Of a DNA stretch of 64,000 nucleotides, positions 27,767-37,473 are shown piece after piece. Numbering within the stretch: position 1 is the stretch's first letter; the number at the start of each line of letters is the position of its first letter. The translations under genes were made by a program, and so were the position numbers. The notes below the pieces were generated by a model, which was given only the letters and a program-made list of their open reading frames with translations, was not told where the DNA came from and did not search any database. Source of the stretch: Hyphococcus sp. (lineage in GTDB: Bacteria; Pseudomonadota; Alphaproteobacteria; Caulobacterales; Parvularculaceae); contig JAJFGB010000011.1 of assembly GCA_021776335.1 (NCBI GenBank), positions 62,001 through 126,000 of the forward strand. The letters run 5' to 3'.

Positions 27767-29320
27767 GTGGTCGCCCAGGTTACAACATTTGCGTTTCACG
27801 GCGTCGACGCACGACCGGTGACGGTGCAGGTGCAGTTAACCAATGGCTCCAATCCGTTCACCATTGTCGGTTTGCCGGACAAGGCCGTTTCGGAGGCGAG
27901 AGAACGTGTGCGCGCCGCTCTGGCTGCCATTGGCCTCGGGCTTCCCGCTAAGCGCATCACCGTAAACCTCGCGCCGGCTGACCTGCCCAAGGAAGGCAGT
28001 CATTTCGACTTGCCCATTGCTCTTGGGCTTTTGATGGAGATGGGCGCAGCGCCGCATGATGCTGCAGCAGGGTATGCTGTGATGGGTGAGCTGGGGCTTG
28101 ACGGCTCAATCACTGCCGTTGCCGGCGCCCTGCCTGCAGCTGTTGCCGCAAATGCCTTGGGGCTGGGGCTCATCTGCCCGGCCGCAAGCGGCGCTGAGGC
28201 GGCATGGGCGGGCGGGGACGCCGCTATTTTGGCGCCGAAATCACTGATCCAGCTGATCAATCACATCAAGGGCGCGCAAGTTTTGTCACCACCAAAGCCA
28301 GGCGCTCTGGAAGCCCCGCTGGCCATACCCGACCTGATCGAGGTCAAGGGCCAGGAAACCGCCAAGCGCGCCCTCGAAATCGCGGCGGCGGGAGGCCACA
28401 ACCTCCTGATGGTTGGTCCGCCGGGCGCCGGCAAATCCATGCTGGCAGCGCGATTACCGGGTCTGTTGCCGCCATTGACGCCTGCGGAGATGCTTGAGGT
28501 TTCCATGGTTCAGTCTCTGGCTGGTTTGCTTGAAGGCGGTCGCTTGACGCGTGCCAGACCCTTCCGGGCGCCGCATCATTCTGCCTCAATGGCGGCGATG
28601 ATCGGCGGCGGCGTGCGCGCCCGGCCCGGTGAGGCGTCACTCGCCCATCACGGCGTGCTTTTTCTTGACGAACTGCCGGAATTTACAGCGCCAGTCCTCG
28701 ACAGTTTGCGTCAGCCCCTCGAGACCGGCGATGTTTTAATAGCCCGCGCGAATTTTCATGTCCGTTACCCGGCGCGGTTTCAACTCATTGCCGCGATGAA
28801 TCCATGCCGATGCGGTTATGGGCGCGCGAGCGGGCGCGCCTGTGGGCGCGGCCCCAATTGTGAGGCGGTTTATCAATCCCGCATTTCCGGCCCCTTGCTT
28901 GATCGTATGGATCTCACAATTGAACTACCGGCAGTGACGCCTGCCGATTTGGCGGCGCCTTCACAGGGCGAAAATACATCCGCGGTAGCGGCCCGGGTTG
29001 CTTCGGCGCGCGACCTCCAGATCAACCGAACCGGATCAACAAATGCGACGCTTACGGATGCCGGGCTGGCAAAAATCGCCGGGCCCGATGCTGAAGGCGC
29101 CGCGCTTTTATCGCGCGCCGCCGAAGCGCTTGGTTTATCTGCCCGCGCTTATACCCGCATTTTGCGCGTTGCCCGCACGCTTGCCGATCTTGACGGCGAT
29201 GACAGCGTCAGGCGGCGTCACATTGCTGAAGCCATAAGCTTTCGGCGGCGTGAGGGCGGCGGCGCCTCAATAAATGCAACGGAAGCGCGTGAAGCGTCGG
29301 CATTTTATCAATCTCGTTAA
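27767..29320 (+). CDS. YifB/ComM-family Mg-chelatase-like AAA+ ATPase
   Basis: 517 residues from GTG 27767 (CGGAGG at good spacing). The N-terminal part is a Lon-protease-like fold without catalytic residues (TIVGLPDKAVSEARERVRAA, NLAPADLPKEG). The AAA+ core has Walker A VGPPGAGKSMLAARL and FLDELPEF. A cysteine set (NPCRCGYG...CGRGPNC) and a C-terminal helical domain follow. Homologue of ComM, a hexameric helicase that aids branch migration during natural transformation. No other competence genes are nearby. Confidence 0.92.
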   Translation: MVAQVTTFAFHGVDARPVTVQVQLTNGSNPFTIVGLPDKAVSEARERVRAALAAIGLGLPAKRITVNLAPADLPKEGSHFDLPIALGLLMEMGAAPHDAAAGYAVMGELGLDGSITAVAGALPAAVAANALGLGLICPAASGAEAAWAGGDAAILAPKSLIQLINHIKGAQVLSPPKPGALEAPLAIPDLIEVKGQETAKRALEIAAAGGHNLLMVGPPGAGKSMLAARLPGLLPPLTPAEMLEVSMVQSLAGLLEGGRLTRARPFRAPHHSASMAAMIGGGVRARPGEASLAHHGVLFLDELPEFTAPVLDSLRQPLETGDVLIARANFHVRYPARFQLIAAMNPCRCGYGRASGRACGRGPNCEAVYQSRISGPLLDRMDLTIELPAVTPADLAAPSQGENTSAVAARVASARDLQINRTGSTNATLTDAGLAKIAGPDAEGAALLSRAAEALGLSARAYTRILRVARTLADLDGDDSVRRRHIAEAISFRRREGGGASINATEAREASAFYQSR

Positions 29321-29381
29321 CCATGCCTTTCAACTAAATTTCAAACCCGCGGCGGCATTCTGACAACAGTGTCTCAAGGGG

Positions 29382-31277
29382 ATGGCCGCTTATATGCCTC
29401 GCGTTGATCAAGATGTGCGCGGCGACGTCAGTGAACTGATTGTCTTGTCTGACGAAAGTGGATTGATCCGCTTCGTTTCAAGAAGCTTTGCGTCGTTTTT
29501 CAGCACACCTGTCGATATTTGGCTTGGCCGTTCATTCGCGCCCGGTGAAAACGCGGCGGCGCGTGGGCTGCCTGCCTGTTATCGCACAACAGCGCAGTCA
29601 AGCGGACGTGACTATATTGTAGACTGGACCGAGACAGTACTGGGAAGCGGAGAACGCCTTTATGTGGGCGCACCCTGTTTGGATGGCGTAGAAGATACGT
29701 CGTTGCCGACACAATCTGTGTACGATCCAAAAAGCGCCGCGAGAATCGAAGCCGCCGCCAACTCAAAAATGCGCTTTTTGGCAACGATGAGCCATGAAAT
29801 GCGGACGCCGCTCAACGGCATTCTCGGCATGACCAGCCTGCTGCTCGACACCGCCCTCGAACCAAACCAGCGGGCCTATTCCGAGTCTGTGCGAGAATCG
29901 GGCGTTGCTTTGCTGGCGCTCATTAACGACCTTCTTGATTACTCGAAAATAGAAGCGGGCAAACTCGAAATACAGCATGCGCCATTCAGCCCTCAGGCGC
30001 TGGTTCAGGGCGTTGCAGAGCTCTTGTCGCCCAAGGCTGCGGAAAAGGGCGTTGAGATTACATCTTTCGTCGATAGATCGATGCCGGACAAGCTCTATGG
30101 TGATGAAGCACGCTTGCGACAGGTACTCATCAATCTTGCCGGCAATGGCGTAAAGTTCACCGACGCAGGCGGTGTGAGCATTGAGGCGCGGCTCATTCGC
30201 AGCCAAGACAATGTTGCTCGGATCTCTTTTGACGTGCGCGATACCGGCATTGGCATCCCCGAAGATATGCTTGTCTCAATTTTTGAGGAATTCGCACAGG
30301 CAGATTCTGGGGCGGCGCGCAAAAATGAGGGCACAGGTCTGGGACTTGCCATCGCACAAAAGATTATCCGCGCCATGGGCGGAGATATTCATGTCGCCAG
30401 CGCAACAGGGAAGGGGAGCGCTTTTACATTTGAGGTTGATCTCGAATTCGAAGAATCGGAGCAGAAAACCCCCCCTGAATTTGAGTTTCCGATCATCATT
30501 GCTACGCGTTCTCCAGTTCTTTCCCGCAGCCTCGAGCGCCAGCTTGAAGCTGTTGGCGCGATGAAGATCATTACCGTTTGGTCCGCCGATGAGGCTCATC
30601 TCGCGATTGGAGATAATCCCGACGCAACTCTCCTTTGCGACATTTACCTGGCTGGCGAGGGTGAAAAACCGCTCGCAGAGGCTGCTGTTCGTTCCTTCGT
30701 TCTTGTCTCACCGCTCGCGCGTGCGCGACTTGCCGAACTGCGCGCGGCCGGGTTTGCAGGGTATTTCATAAAACCCATACGTCAGTCTTCTTTGTATGAG
30801 CAGATCATGGCGCCGGATGAAAAACTCGCGGCGCCCGTACCGTCGCGAGAGCCGGAGCCGAAGGAATCCCCTATGCGAGAAAAGTCGCTGCGCGTGCTTT
30901 TGGCTGAAGACAACAAAATCAACGCTGTCCTTGCAACCACAGTGATCAAGCGCGCCGGACATAGTGTTGATGTCGCACAAAATGGCGCGGAGGCTGTCGA
31001 TGCGGTGGCCGCTGCGCATTATGACGTCGTGCTGATGGATATGCATATGCCCGAAGTTGACGGCATCGAAGCGACCCGGCGCATTCGCAAGCTTGACGGC
31101 GACGCGCGGCGCGTGCCGATCGTCGCCCTGACTGCCGGCGCGATGGCGTCCGATCGCCAGAAATGCATCGCCGCTGGTATGGATGACTTTCTCGCTAAGC
31201 CGTTCGAACCAAAGGATCTGACGGCCTTGCTCGCCAAGTGGGGTGACGCGAAGAGCAATCTTTCCGAAGCATCCTGA
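29382..31277 (+). CDS. cytosolic hybrid histidine kinase with pseudo-receiver and receiver
   Basis: A 631-residue protein. An N-terminal PAS-like segment (LIVLSDESGLIRFVSRSF) is followed by HisKA with H138 in TMSHEMRTPLNGI. The ATPase is intact: NLAGNGVKFT, DTGIGI and GTGLGLAIAQKI. A degenerate receiver follows (about 365-475; TRSP replaces the acidic pair, YFIKPI keeps the Lys). A complete receiver ends the protein (about 503-622), with the acidic pair LAEDNK, phosphoacceptor in VVLMDMHMP and Lys in FLAKPF. No membrane helices. A phosphorelay partner (Hpt) is not in the window. A second ATG at 29394 is possible. Confidence 0.92.
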   Translation: MAAYMPRVDQDVRGDVSELIVLSDESGLIRFVSRSFASFFSTPVDIWLGRSFAPGENAAARGLPACYRTTAQSSGRDYIVDWTETVLGSGERLYVGAPCLDGVEDTSLPTQSVYDPKSAARIEAAANSKMRFLATMSHEMRTPLNGILGMTSLLLDTALEPNQRAYSESVRESGVALLALINDLLDYSKIEAGKLEIQHAPFSPQALVQGVAELLSPKAAEKGVEITSFVDRSMPDKLYGDEARLRQVLINLAGNGVKFTDAGGVSIEARLIRSQDNVARISFDVRDTGIGIPEDMLVSIFEEFAQADSGAARKNEGTGLGLAIAQKIIRAMGGDIHVASATGKGSAFTFEVDLEFEESEQKTPPEFEFPIIIATRSPVLSRSLERQLEAVGAMKIITVWSADEAHLAIGDNPDATLLCDIYLAGEGEKPLAEAAVRSFVLVSPLARARLAELRAAGFAGYFIKPIRQSSLYEQIMAPDEKLAAPVPSREPEPKESPMREKSLRVLLAEDNKINAVLATTVIKRAGHSVDVAQNGAEAVDAVAAAHYDVVLMDMHMPEVDGIEATRRIRKLDGDARRVPIVALTAGAMASDRQKCIAAGMDDFLAKPFEPKDLTALLAKWGDAKSNLSEAS

Positions 31278-31355
31278 CCTGTCGGTTTCAGCCTTTCCCA
31301 ATCCGCGAATACGCCTAATGTCCGCCTCATTCACAGTTTATGGCGGAGACCACAC

Positions 31356-33020
31356 ATGGCCGCGGCAAAAAAGTACAGTTGGAAAGATTTAGTTCGGGCG
31401 CTCGGCCAGCGAAAAACGGGCGCCATGTTCGTGCTCGGCTTTGCGGCAGGTCTTCCTTACGTATTGATCACAGGCACGCTCAATGCCTGGTTTACAAACG
31501 AAAATATAAGCGTCGCAACGATCGGCGTGTTTTCGTGGATCATTATTATTTATAGTTTCAAATTTTTATGGTCGCCGGCTGTGGATCGAGCGCCGACGCC
31601 AAAAATTTTCAACATGGGCCAAAGGCGGGCCACCATTCTTCTGCTGCAAGGCGTCATTCTTGCGGCGCTCTTTGCAATATCTACAATAAATCCGACCACG
31701 CAAATCGGTCTCATCGCTATCGCTGCTGTTACTTGCACTTTCGCGTCTGCGTCCCAGGACGTTCTTATCGACGCCTGGCGGATAGAAGTCGCCGATGAAG
31801 AAGTTACAATTGACCTTTTGTCGGCTGTCTATCAACTCGGCTATCGAATGTCCGTTATTCTCGGCGGCGCCGGGGCGCTCATTATGGCCGCGCGCATCGG
31901 CTGGAATGATACTTTCGTCGCCCTCACTTTCTTGATGGCAATCGCTGTCAGCGGCGTTTTCATTGCGGCTGACAGCACTGTTGCCGAACGCAACCGATCC
32001 CTCGGCGCAGCGCCGCCGCCCTTGTGGCGCAATCTGGCGTTGACCCCTGTCATCCTTGGTTGGGCCTGGTCTTTTGCCGCACTCTTCGGATTTATGGCAT
32101 TTGCCCTGAGCTCACCTGGCGACGCAAATGCGCGCGTATTTACACGCGAAACCGGGCCATTAATCATTCTTGCGTCTATTATCGCTCCGGTCATAGCGGC
32201 ATCGGTGATGCTCTACGTCCAGGGGCGAAAAAACCCCGGCGCAGCGGCGCACAAAGTCTGGCCAGGCCAGAAAATCTTTGACGCTCTATATGGTTCTGTG
32301 CTGGCGCCGATGATGGATATCATCCAACGCTTAAAACTTGCGGCTATTCTCGTTCTCGTTCTCGTTCTTTCCTATCGGTTTACTGATTTGGTTTGGGGCG
32401 CCTTCGCATACCCGTTTTATCTGGGCCAGAACTACGGCGCGTTGGGTCATACCCTGGATGAGGTTGCGATCGCTTCGAAGTTATTTGGAGCATTGATGAC
32501 TTTTGTCGGCATCGGCGTCGGCGGCGCGGCTATTTTGAAGATTGGCCGCATGCCGTGTTTGTTTTTCGGGGCCGTACTTGCAGCCGCAACAAATTTGCTG
32601 TTTGCAGACCTGGCGCTTGGGGGCGCCCGCACTGATGCTTTTATGTCTTTTACGCATCTTTATGCAGCATTTAACTTCATGCAGCCGCTCGCCAATTTTC
32701 TGCAGCTCGATGTAACGGCTAATGAAGCATTAGCCCGATTAATGGTTGTCATTGCTGCTGAAAACCTCGCTGTCGGTTTTGCAAGCGCCGCAATCGTTGT
32801 CTACCTCTCTTCCATCGTCAATAAGCAGTATGCAGCAGTACAGTACGCTCTTTTGGCCTCTCTCGGGTTTCTTCTTGGATCGCTTGGGCGTGGAGCATTA
32901 GGCGAGCTGATAGAAGAGCGTGGATTCGCCTATGTGTTTTACCTGACAGCAGCGCTTGGATTGGTTGCTGTCGTTGCATCGGGGGCAGAGTGGCTGCGCC
33001 AATCCCGAACCCCCACCTAA
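31356..33020 (+). CDS. AmpG-like MFS permease
   Basis: A 554-residue polytopic protein (about 14 TM). The start VLGFAAGLPYVLITGTLNAW and the motif FSWIIIIYSFKFLWSPAVDR are those of AmpG, which imports anhydro-muropeptides for peptidoglycan recycling. DVLIDAWRIEVADEE and LGYRMSVILGGAGAL also match. A cytoplasmic linker of about 50 residues in the middle is usual. No beta-lactamase or amidase genes are nearby, so the link to resistance is not supported here. GGAG 7 bp before the ATG supports the start. Confidence 0.88.
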   Translation: MAAAKKYSWKDLVRALGQRKTGAMFVLGFAAGLPYVLITGTLNAWFTNENISVATIGVFSWIIIIYSFKFLWSPAVDRAPTPKIFNMGQRRATILLLQGVILAALFAISTINPTTQIGLIAIAAVTCTFASASQDVLIDAWRIEVADEEVTIDLLSAVYQLGYRMSVILGGAGALIMAARIGWNDTFVALTFLMAIAVSGVFIAADSTVAERNRSLGAAPPPLWRNLALTPVILGWAWSFAALFGFMAFALSSPGDANARVFTRETGPLIILASIIAPVIAASVMLYVQGRKNPGAAAHKVWPGQKIFDALYGSVLAPMMDIIQRLKLAAILVLVLVLSYRFTDLVWGAFAYPFYLGQNYGALGHTLDEVAIASKLFGALMTFVGIGVGGAAILKIGRMPCLFFGAVLAAATNLLFADLALGGARTDAFMSFTHLYAAFNFMQPLANFLQLDVTANEALARLMVVIAAENLAVGFASAAIVVYLSSIVNKQYAAVQYALLASLGFLLGSLGRGALGELIEERGFAYVFYLTAALGLVAVVASGAEWLRQSRTPT

Positions 33021-33397
33021 CCGGCGGCAAGGCAGTCTGAAAGAACAGGTTTTTCTAACCCAGAATGCTTCGCCGCCGTATCGATATGTGCTGCACGGCG
33101 CACGCCCTGATCGTTCGGATACAGAACAACAATCAGTTCGCACTGGCTAAGTGTATATCGGCGAAATTCACCGTCGCCCTCGCGGCGGGTGAGCGCAGGC
33201 ACACCCAACAGGCCGTCGATCTCTGCGGACGTAGCGCCCAATATGTCTTCAACTAAATGGGTTGAAGCGGGCGGCTCGATAAGATCGGCAGGTCGCGCAT
33301 CTCTTAGGGGCAGACTTGCACACCCCCCTGCCAGCGCCAAACAAGCAGCCGTCATAGCGAGTGCCGGATAACCAGCGGGTCTCGAAAACAACAACAA
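33017..33397 (-). CDS. small predicted lipoprotein, unknown function
   Basis: A 126-residue protein. Hydrophobic segment with lipobox LAGGC. The mature part includes IDGLLGVPALTRREGDGEFRRY and LSQCELIVVLYPN, reminiscent of BamE/SmpA-like small outer-membrane lipoproteins, but I cannot assign it firmly. The start is likely TTG at 33397 or ATG at 33355. It ends 4 bp inside the convergent AmpG gene. Confidence 0.65.
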   Translation of the reverse strand: MLLFSRPAGYPALAMTAACLALAGGCASLPLRDARPADLIEPPASTHLVEDILGATSAEIDGLLGVPALTRREGDGEFRRYTLSQCELIVVLYPNDQGVRRAAHIDTAAKHSGLEKPVLSDCLAAG

Positions 33398-33567
33398 AAT
33401 ACCGATTCTCGCCTTGTTCTGGTTCTTAGAGTGGGAATCTTACCGCGCTTTCAAGCATGCGCAAATGAACATACTGACAATTTCGAAAGACGTGGGGCGG
33501 CCTTGCGCTCATATGTCCGCCTTTCTATAAGCGCGAAACTCAATCAGCAGCCCGCCAGGGGATATTC

Positions 33568-34566
33568 ATGCCACAAACTGCTCTCGACGTCATTGGCGTC
33601 GGCAACGCCATTGTCGATGTGCTCGCCAAAGCCGACGACAACTTTCTTAAGGCTCACGATATCCCGAAGGGCGGCATGATCCTGATCGACGAGGCGCGGG
33701 CGGCAACGATCTATGACGGCATGGCCGCGGCTGTTGAAATTTCCGGCGGCTCAGCGGCCAATTCCATCGCTTGCGTTGCCTCGCTTGGCGGCAAGGGTGG
33801 CTTTGTCGGCAAAGTCGCCGACGATACGCTCGGCGAAATATTTCGCCATGATCTGCGCGCCATGGGCGTCGATTTCAACACGGCGCCCCTTGACGAGGGT
33901 CCGGCCACCGGTCGGTGTCTAATCAATGTAACGTCCGACGCTCAACGATCGATGACCACCTTTCTCGGCGCCGCGGGTTTTGTCGCACCAAGCGACATCG
34001 ATCCAGAGCAAATCAACCGTGCAGCGATAACCTTTTTCGAAGGCTATCTTTTTGAGCAACCTGTAGCGCGCGAGGCATTCATCAGGGCGTGCAGCATTGC
34101 CAAAGACGGTGGCAAGCGCGCAGCGCTGACACTGTCAGACTCAGGCTGCGTCGAACGCCAGTTTGACGCCTTTCATTCCTTTATCGGCGCTCATGTGGAC
34201 ATTTTGCTGGCGAACGATGTTGAGGCGGCGGCTTTGTTCGGAAGCCACGATATCAGTGTCATTGCTGAAAAAGCCCGTGCGCTTTGTCCTTTAACCGCCG
34301 TTACGCGGTCTGAAAAAGGGTCAGTCTTGATACCCCGCGACGGCGAAATCGTCGAGATTGAGCCGATCCGTCCGAACGCTCTTGAAGATACAACCGGCGC
34401 TGGCGATGCTTATGCGGCCGGCCTGTTATTCGGACTGGCGAAAGGTTTTGACCTTAAGCTCGCCGGCAACCTCGGATCACTTGCTGCAAGTGAAGTGATC
34501 AGCCATTTCGGCGCGCGTCCGGCTGAGTCGCTAAAATCACTGGCGGAAAAATCAAACCTGCTTTAG
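33568..34566 (+). CDS. PfkB-family kinase, adenosine kinase-like
   Basis: A 332-residue ribokinase-family protein. Signature 1 is ISGGSAANSIACVASLGG. The ATP/anion-hole signature 2 is DTTGAGDAYAAGLLFGLA, with the catalytic Asp in GAGDA. IGVGNAIVDVLAK opens the fold. Members of this alphaproteobacterial subfamily are annotated adenosine kinase or sugar kinase; the substrate is not certain. A hydrolase gene follows after 10 bp and may be cotranscribed. Confidence 0.88.
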   Translation: MPQTALDVIGVGNAIVDVLAKADDNFLKAHDIPKGGMILIDEARAATIYDGMAAAVEISGGSAANSIACVASLGGKGGFVGKVADDTLGEIFRHDLRAMGVDFNTAPLDEGPATGRCLINVTSDAQRSMTTFLGAAGFVAPSDIDPEQINRAAITFFEGYLFEQPVAREAFIRACSIAKDGGKRAALTLSDSGCVERQFDAFHSFIGAHVDILLANDVEAAALFGSHDISVIAEKARALCPLTAVTRSEKGSVLIPRDGEIVEIEPIRPNALEDTTGAGDAYAAGLLFGLAKGFDLKLAGNLGSLAASEVISHFGARPAESLKSLAEKSNLL

Positions 34567-34576
34567 TTTTTTGTCG

Positions 34577-35449
34577 ATGAAGCGTTGGCAACTCACTACG
34601 ATTGGCGTCATCACGCTCGCGGGCATACTGTACCTCAATCGCGAACCGGCAATGATGCGCTTTCTTGATGCGCAAACGCCAAAGTCGCCCATTGTCGCAC
34701 ATCAACAATTTGTCAGTGATGGGGTTGAGATATTGTATCCTGATGCTGGCGAACCGCCCTTTCCCGTCGTTTTACAGTTTCACGGTTGCGCGGGCGTCAG
34801 GCGTCCGTTTCAGCTTCAATGGGCGGAAGTTGCAAACCGGGCCGGTTATGCCGCAATGATTGTCGACAGCATGGGACCACGCGGCATCTCGCGCGACGAA
34901 GCGCTTGAAACTGTTTGCGCCGGCAAGAAATTGCTGGGCCAGGAGCGTGCCGGCGATGTTCTGGCCGCAATTAAGCTGGCTGAGGCAGACCCGGCCCTGG
35001 ACGCAGATCATCTTGTCGTCGCTGCCTGGTCACATGGCGCGTGGTCTGTAATGGATTACCTGACCATGGACATGAAACGCCGGTGGCCGGCCGGTATTAC
35101 GCATGCCGCCACTGACGTTGCTGCTATCGACGGCGCTATTTTATTTTACCCCTATTGTGGCCCCGGAACACTTTCACGCTTTCGCGCATGGACACAAACG
35201 CCGCCAGTCTTAGCGCTCATCGCGGGCCAGGATACCATCGTGGATGCAAAGGTCTGTATAAAGTATTTTGATCAGCGGCGTGAAGACGCGTTGGTTGATT
35301 TTGTGGTCTACCCCGAAGCCCAACATGTGTTTGACGACCCGTTTTTAGAGCCAGAATGGATTCACTGGTATAATGAGAAATATTTTACCGATGCGAAAAC
35401 ACGTTACGAAGGCTTTTTAATCAACCTTCCGGCGATGGCGCCCCAATAA
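34577..35449 (+). CDS. dienelactone-hydrolase-family alpha/beta hydrolase
   Basis: 290 residues from ATG 34577 (TTG 34571 also possible). An N-terminal hydrophobic segment (LTTIGVITLAGILYL) suggests export or membrane attachment. Alpha/beta hydrolase core: oxyanion region VVLQFHGCAGVRRP, nucleophile elbow VVAAWSHGAW, acid in LIAGQDTIVD and His in PEAQHVFDD. Substrate unknown. Its 3' end overlaps the convergent coaE by 29 bp. Confidence 0.83.
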   Translation: MKRWQLTTIGVITLAGILYLNREPAMMRFLDAQTPKSPIVAHQQFVSDGVEILYPDAGEPPFPVVLQFHGCAGVRRPFQLQWAEVANRAGYAAMIVDSMGPRGISRDEALETVCAGKKLLGQERAGDVLAAIKLAEADPALDADHLVVAAWSHGAWSVMDYLTMDMKRRWPAGITHAATDVAAIDGAILFYPYCGPGTLSRFRAWTQTPPVLALIAGQDTIVDAKVCIKYFDQRREDALVDFVVYPEAQHVFDDPFLEPEWIHWYNEKYFTDAKTRYEGFLINLPAMAPQ

Positions 35450-36029
35450 GATCAGCGTAAATCCTTGCGGTTAATTTTTGTGTTTCTTCAAGCGCCTGGT
35501 CAGTAGCGATCACATAATCTGCTTTCGCGCGCTTTTCTTCATCGGGCATTTGCTGCGCAAGAATGGCGTTTAGCTTTTCCTCACTCATGCCGGGCCGCGC
35601 CAAAACGCGCGCGCGCTGAATTTCTGCCGGCGCGCTCACGACGATAACAATGTCGAACAACCGTTCCGACCCATTCTCAAACAAAAGCGGGATATCCAAT
35701 ACGACCATTCGGGCGCCGCTTTGGGCGGCCGCGCCCATAAATGTCTCGCGGTCAGCAGCAACCAGGGGATGAACAACGCTTTCAAGTTTTTTCAGCTTTT
35801 CCGGCGCGCCCAAGGCCAACGCGGCGAGGCGCGGCCGATCGACCGCGCCGTTGACGATCGCTTCTGGAAATAATTCGGTTAGTGGTGCAATAGCAGCGCC
35901 GCCTTTTTCATACATCCGGTGAACAGCGCCATCTGCACTCCACACCAAAGCGCCCAACTCAGCAAACATTGCAGCGACCGTGGATTTTCCCATGCCTATA
36001 GAGCCGGTGAGGCCGATCTTGATCATCAC
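35421..36029 (-). CDS. coaE: dephospho-CoA kinase
   Basis: A 202-residue P-loop kinase. GLTGSIGMGKSTVAAMF is the ATP loop, and VVLDIPLLFENG and ARVLARPGMSEEK are family motifs. Last step of coenzyme A synthesis. Fourth gene of the ppsR-maf-aroE-coaE operon; its start overlaps the aroE stop by 4 bp. Confidence 0.96.
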   Translation of the reverse strand: MMIKIGLTGSIGMGKSTVAAMFAELGALVWSADGAVHRMYEKGGAAIAPLTELFPEAIVNGAVDRPRLAALALGAPEKLKKLESVVHPLVAADRETFMGAAAQSGARMVVLDIPLLFENGSERLFDIVIVVSAPAEIQRARVLARPGMSEEKLNAILAQQMPDEEKRAKADYVIATDQALEETQKLTARIYADLIGAPSPEG

Positions 36030-36871
36030 CGCGCCCGCCTTGCGAGTTCGCTCACAAGAGCCTCGCGCAAGTCATTGTCTACCATTGCCTCCACGTCAAA
36101 CCAGGTTCGAAATCCCGGCGCCGCCTGATGCATCAACATAGAAAGGCCGTCAGCGGTCGTGCAGCCGCGCTGTCGCGCGGCTTTCAAAAGCGGCGTGTCG
36201 AGCGGCGCGTATACGACATCAGTAACAACGGTGTTTGGTTTTAAATTTTTTGTTTCAACATCGAGCGACGGCTGCCCTGTCATGCCAAGGCTTGTCGTAT
36301 TGATCAATAAGTCCGTGTGAGGAATAACGACGTTGCGACTTTCCCAGTCAACTACCGTAAGGTCAAACTCCGAGGCCATCGTTTCTGCTTTTTCACGGGT
36401 CCGGTTTGCGATATGCAAATCTGAAAACCCATAATCTCTCAACGCTATAACAACCCCGCGCGCCGCACCGCCAGCGCCGAGAATCAACGCCGCCCCATTC
36501 CGGGCCGGTTGGCCAAAACATTCCTTAAGGACATTGAAAAACCCTTCTACGTCAGAGTTTTCTGCATATGCCCCTTGTTCTTTGAAGGTCAGCATGTTTG
36601 CGGCGCGCGCTTTTTTTGCTGTCTTGCTCGCGGAGGTCGCATAGCGCAAAGCGTGCTCTTTATGAGGCAACGTCACGTTTACGCCTTTAAACCCAAGCGC
36701 GATTAGCGAATCCATGGCGCGGGCAAATTCAGCATAAGTCGGCGGAATTGCAAACGGAATATAATAGCCGTCAACGCTGGCGCGAGCCGCCCAGGTGGTG
36801 TGAATAAGGGGTGAAAGGGAATGCTCTATCGGCCAGCCGACCACACCCGCTAATATTGGTCCACCAACCAT
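36026..36871 (-). CDS. aroE: shikimate dehydrogenase
   Basis: A 281-residue protein. Substrate site WPIEHSLSPLIHT, catalytic Lys in NVTLPHKEHAL, NADP fold LILGAGGAARGVVIAL and basic residues in ANRTREKA. Reduces 3-dehydroshikimate to shikimate with NADPH in aromatic amino-acid synthesis. It overlaps coaE by 4 bp and maf by 1 bp, so the operon is translationally coupled. Confidence 0.96.
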   Translation of the reverse strand: MVGGPILAGVVGWPIEHSLSPLIHTTWAARASVDGYYIPFAIPPTYAEFARAMDSLIALGFKGVNVTLPHKEHALRYATSASKTAKKARAANMLTFKEQGAYAENSDVEGFFNVLKECFGQPARNGAALILGAGGAARGVVIALRDYGFSDLHIANRTREKAETMASEFDLTVVDWESRNVVIPHTDLLINTTSLGMTGQPSLDVETKNLKPNTVVTDVVYAPLDTPLLKAARQRGCTTADGLSMLMHQAAPGFRTWFDVEAMVDNDLREALVSELARRAR

Positions 36872-37473
36872 CAGAACGTGATCGCTTTCTCGCGGCGCAG
36901 TAATTCGAGAAGAGGAAAGAGTGATAACCCCAGGACCGCATAATGATCACCCTCGATACGATCGAACAGCCTGCTGCCAAATTTTTCAATTTGATAAGCG
37001 CCTACGCTATGAAGTATTTCCTCGCCCGATGCTGCAAGGTATTCATCTATTTCCCTCTCGGTTAAAGCGCGCAGAAACAGCGTCGGCCGATCAATGTGGC
37101 GCCAGATGATTTCCCCGTCGCGGGCAACAGCAATTGCATTAATCAGCGTGTGCGGTGCGCCCCGCATCTCCATCAGGCGTGCTTTCGCGGCGGCCAGGTT
37201 TTGTGGTTTGTCATAAAGTCGCCCTCTAAATTCGAGGATCTGATCTGACCCAATAACAATCCCCGCCTGTTGGTGCGCCACATCACGGCATTTGGCCTCG
37301 GCCAGCATCATGGCTGTTTGCTCAGGGTCAAGGCCGGTTTTTGCGGCGTCTTTTTTCAATTCAGCTTCATCAACGTCAGGCTTTACGATATCAAAGACGA
37401 TGCCTGCACCGTGCATAATGTCAGCGCGAATGGCGCTTCCGGAAGCCAATATGATGCGCCTCGGTTTGTTCAC
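36871..37473 (-). CDS. Maf-family nucleotide pyrophosphatase
   Basis: A 200-residue protein. IILASGSAIRADIM opens the Maf fold, and GIVIGSDQILEF and VGAYQIEKFGSRLFDRIEGDH complete the active site. Maf proteins hydrolyse non-canonical or bulk nucleoside triphosphates. The substrate arginine region is divergent, as in the alphaproteobacterial copy next to aroE. Its start overlaps the ppsR stop by 4 bp. Confidence 0.92.
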   Translation of the reverse strand: MNKPRRIILASGSAIRADIMHGAGIVFDIVKPDVDEAELKKDAAKTGLDPEQTAMMLAEAKCRDVAHQQAGIVIGSDQILEFRGRLYDKPQNLAAAKARLMEMRGAPHTLINAIAVARDGEIIWRHIDRPTLFLRALTEREIDEYLAASGEEILHSVGAYQIEKFGSRLFDRIEGDHYAVLGLSLFPLLELLRREKAITF

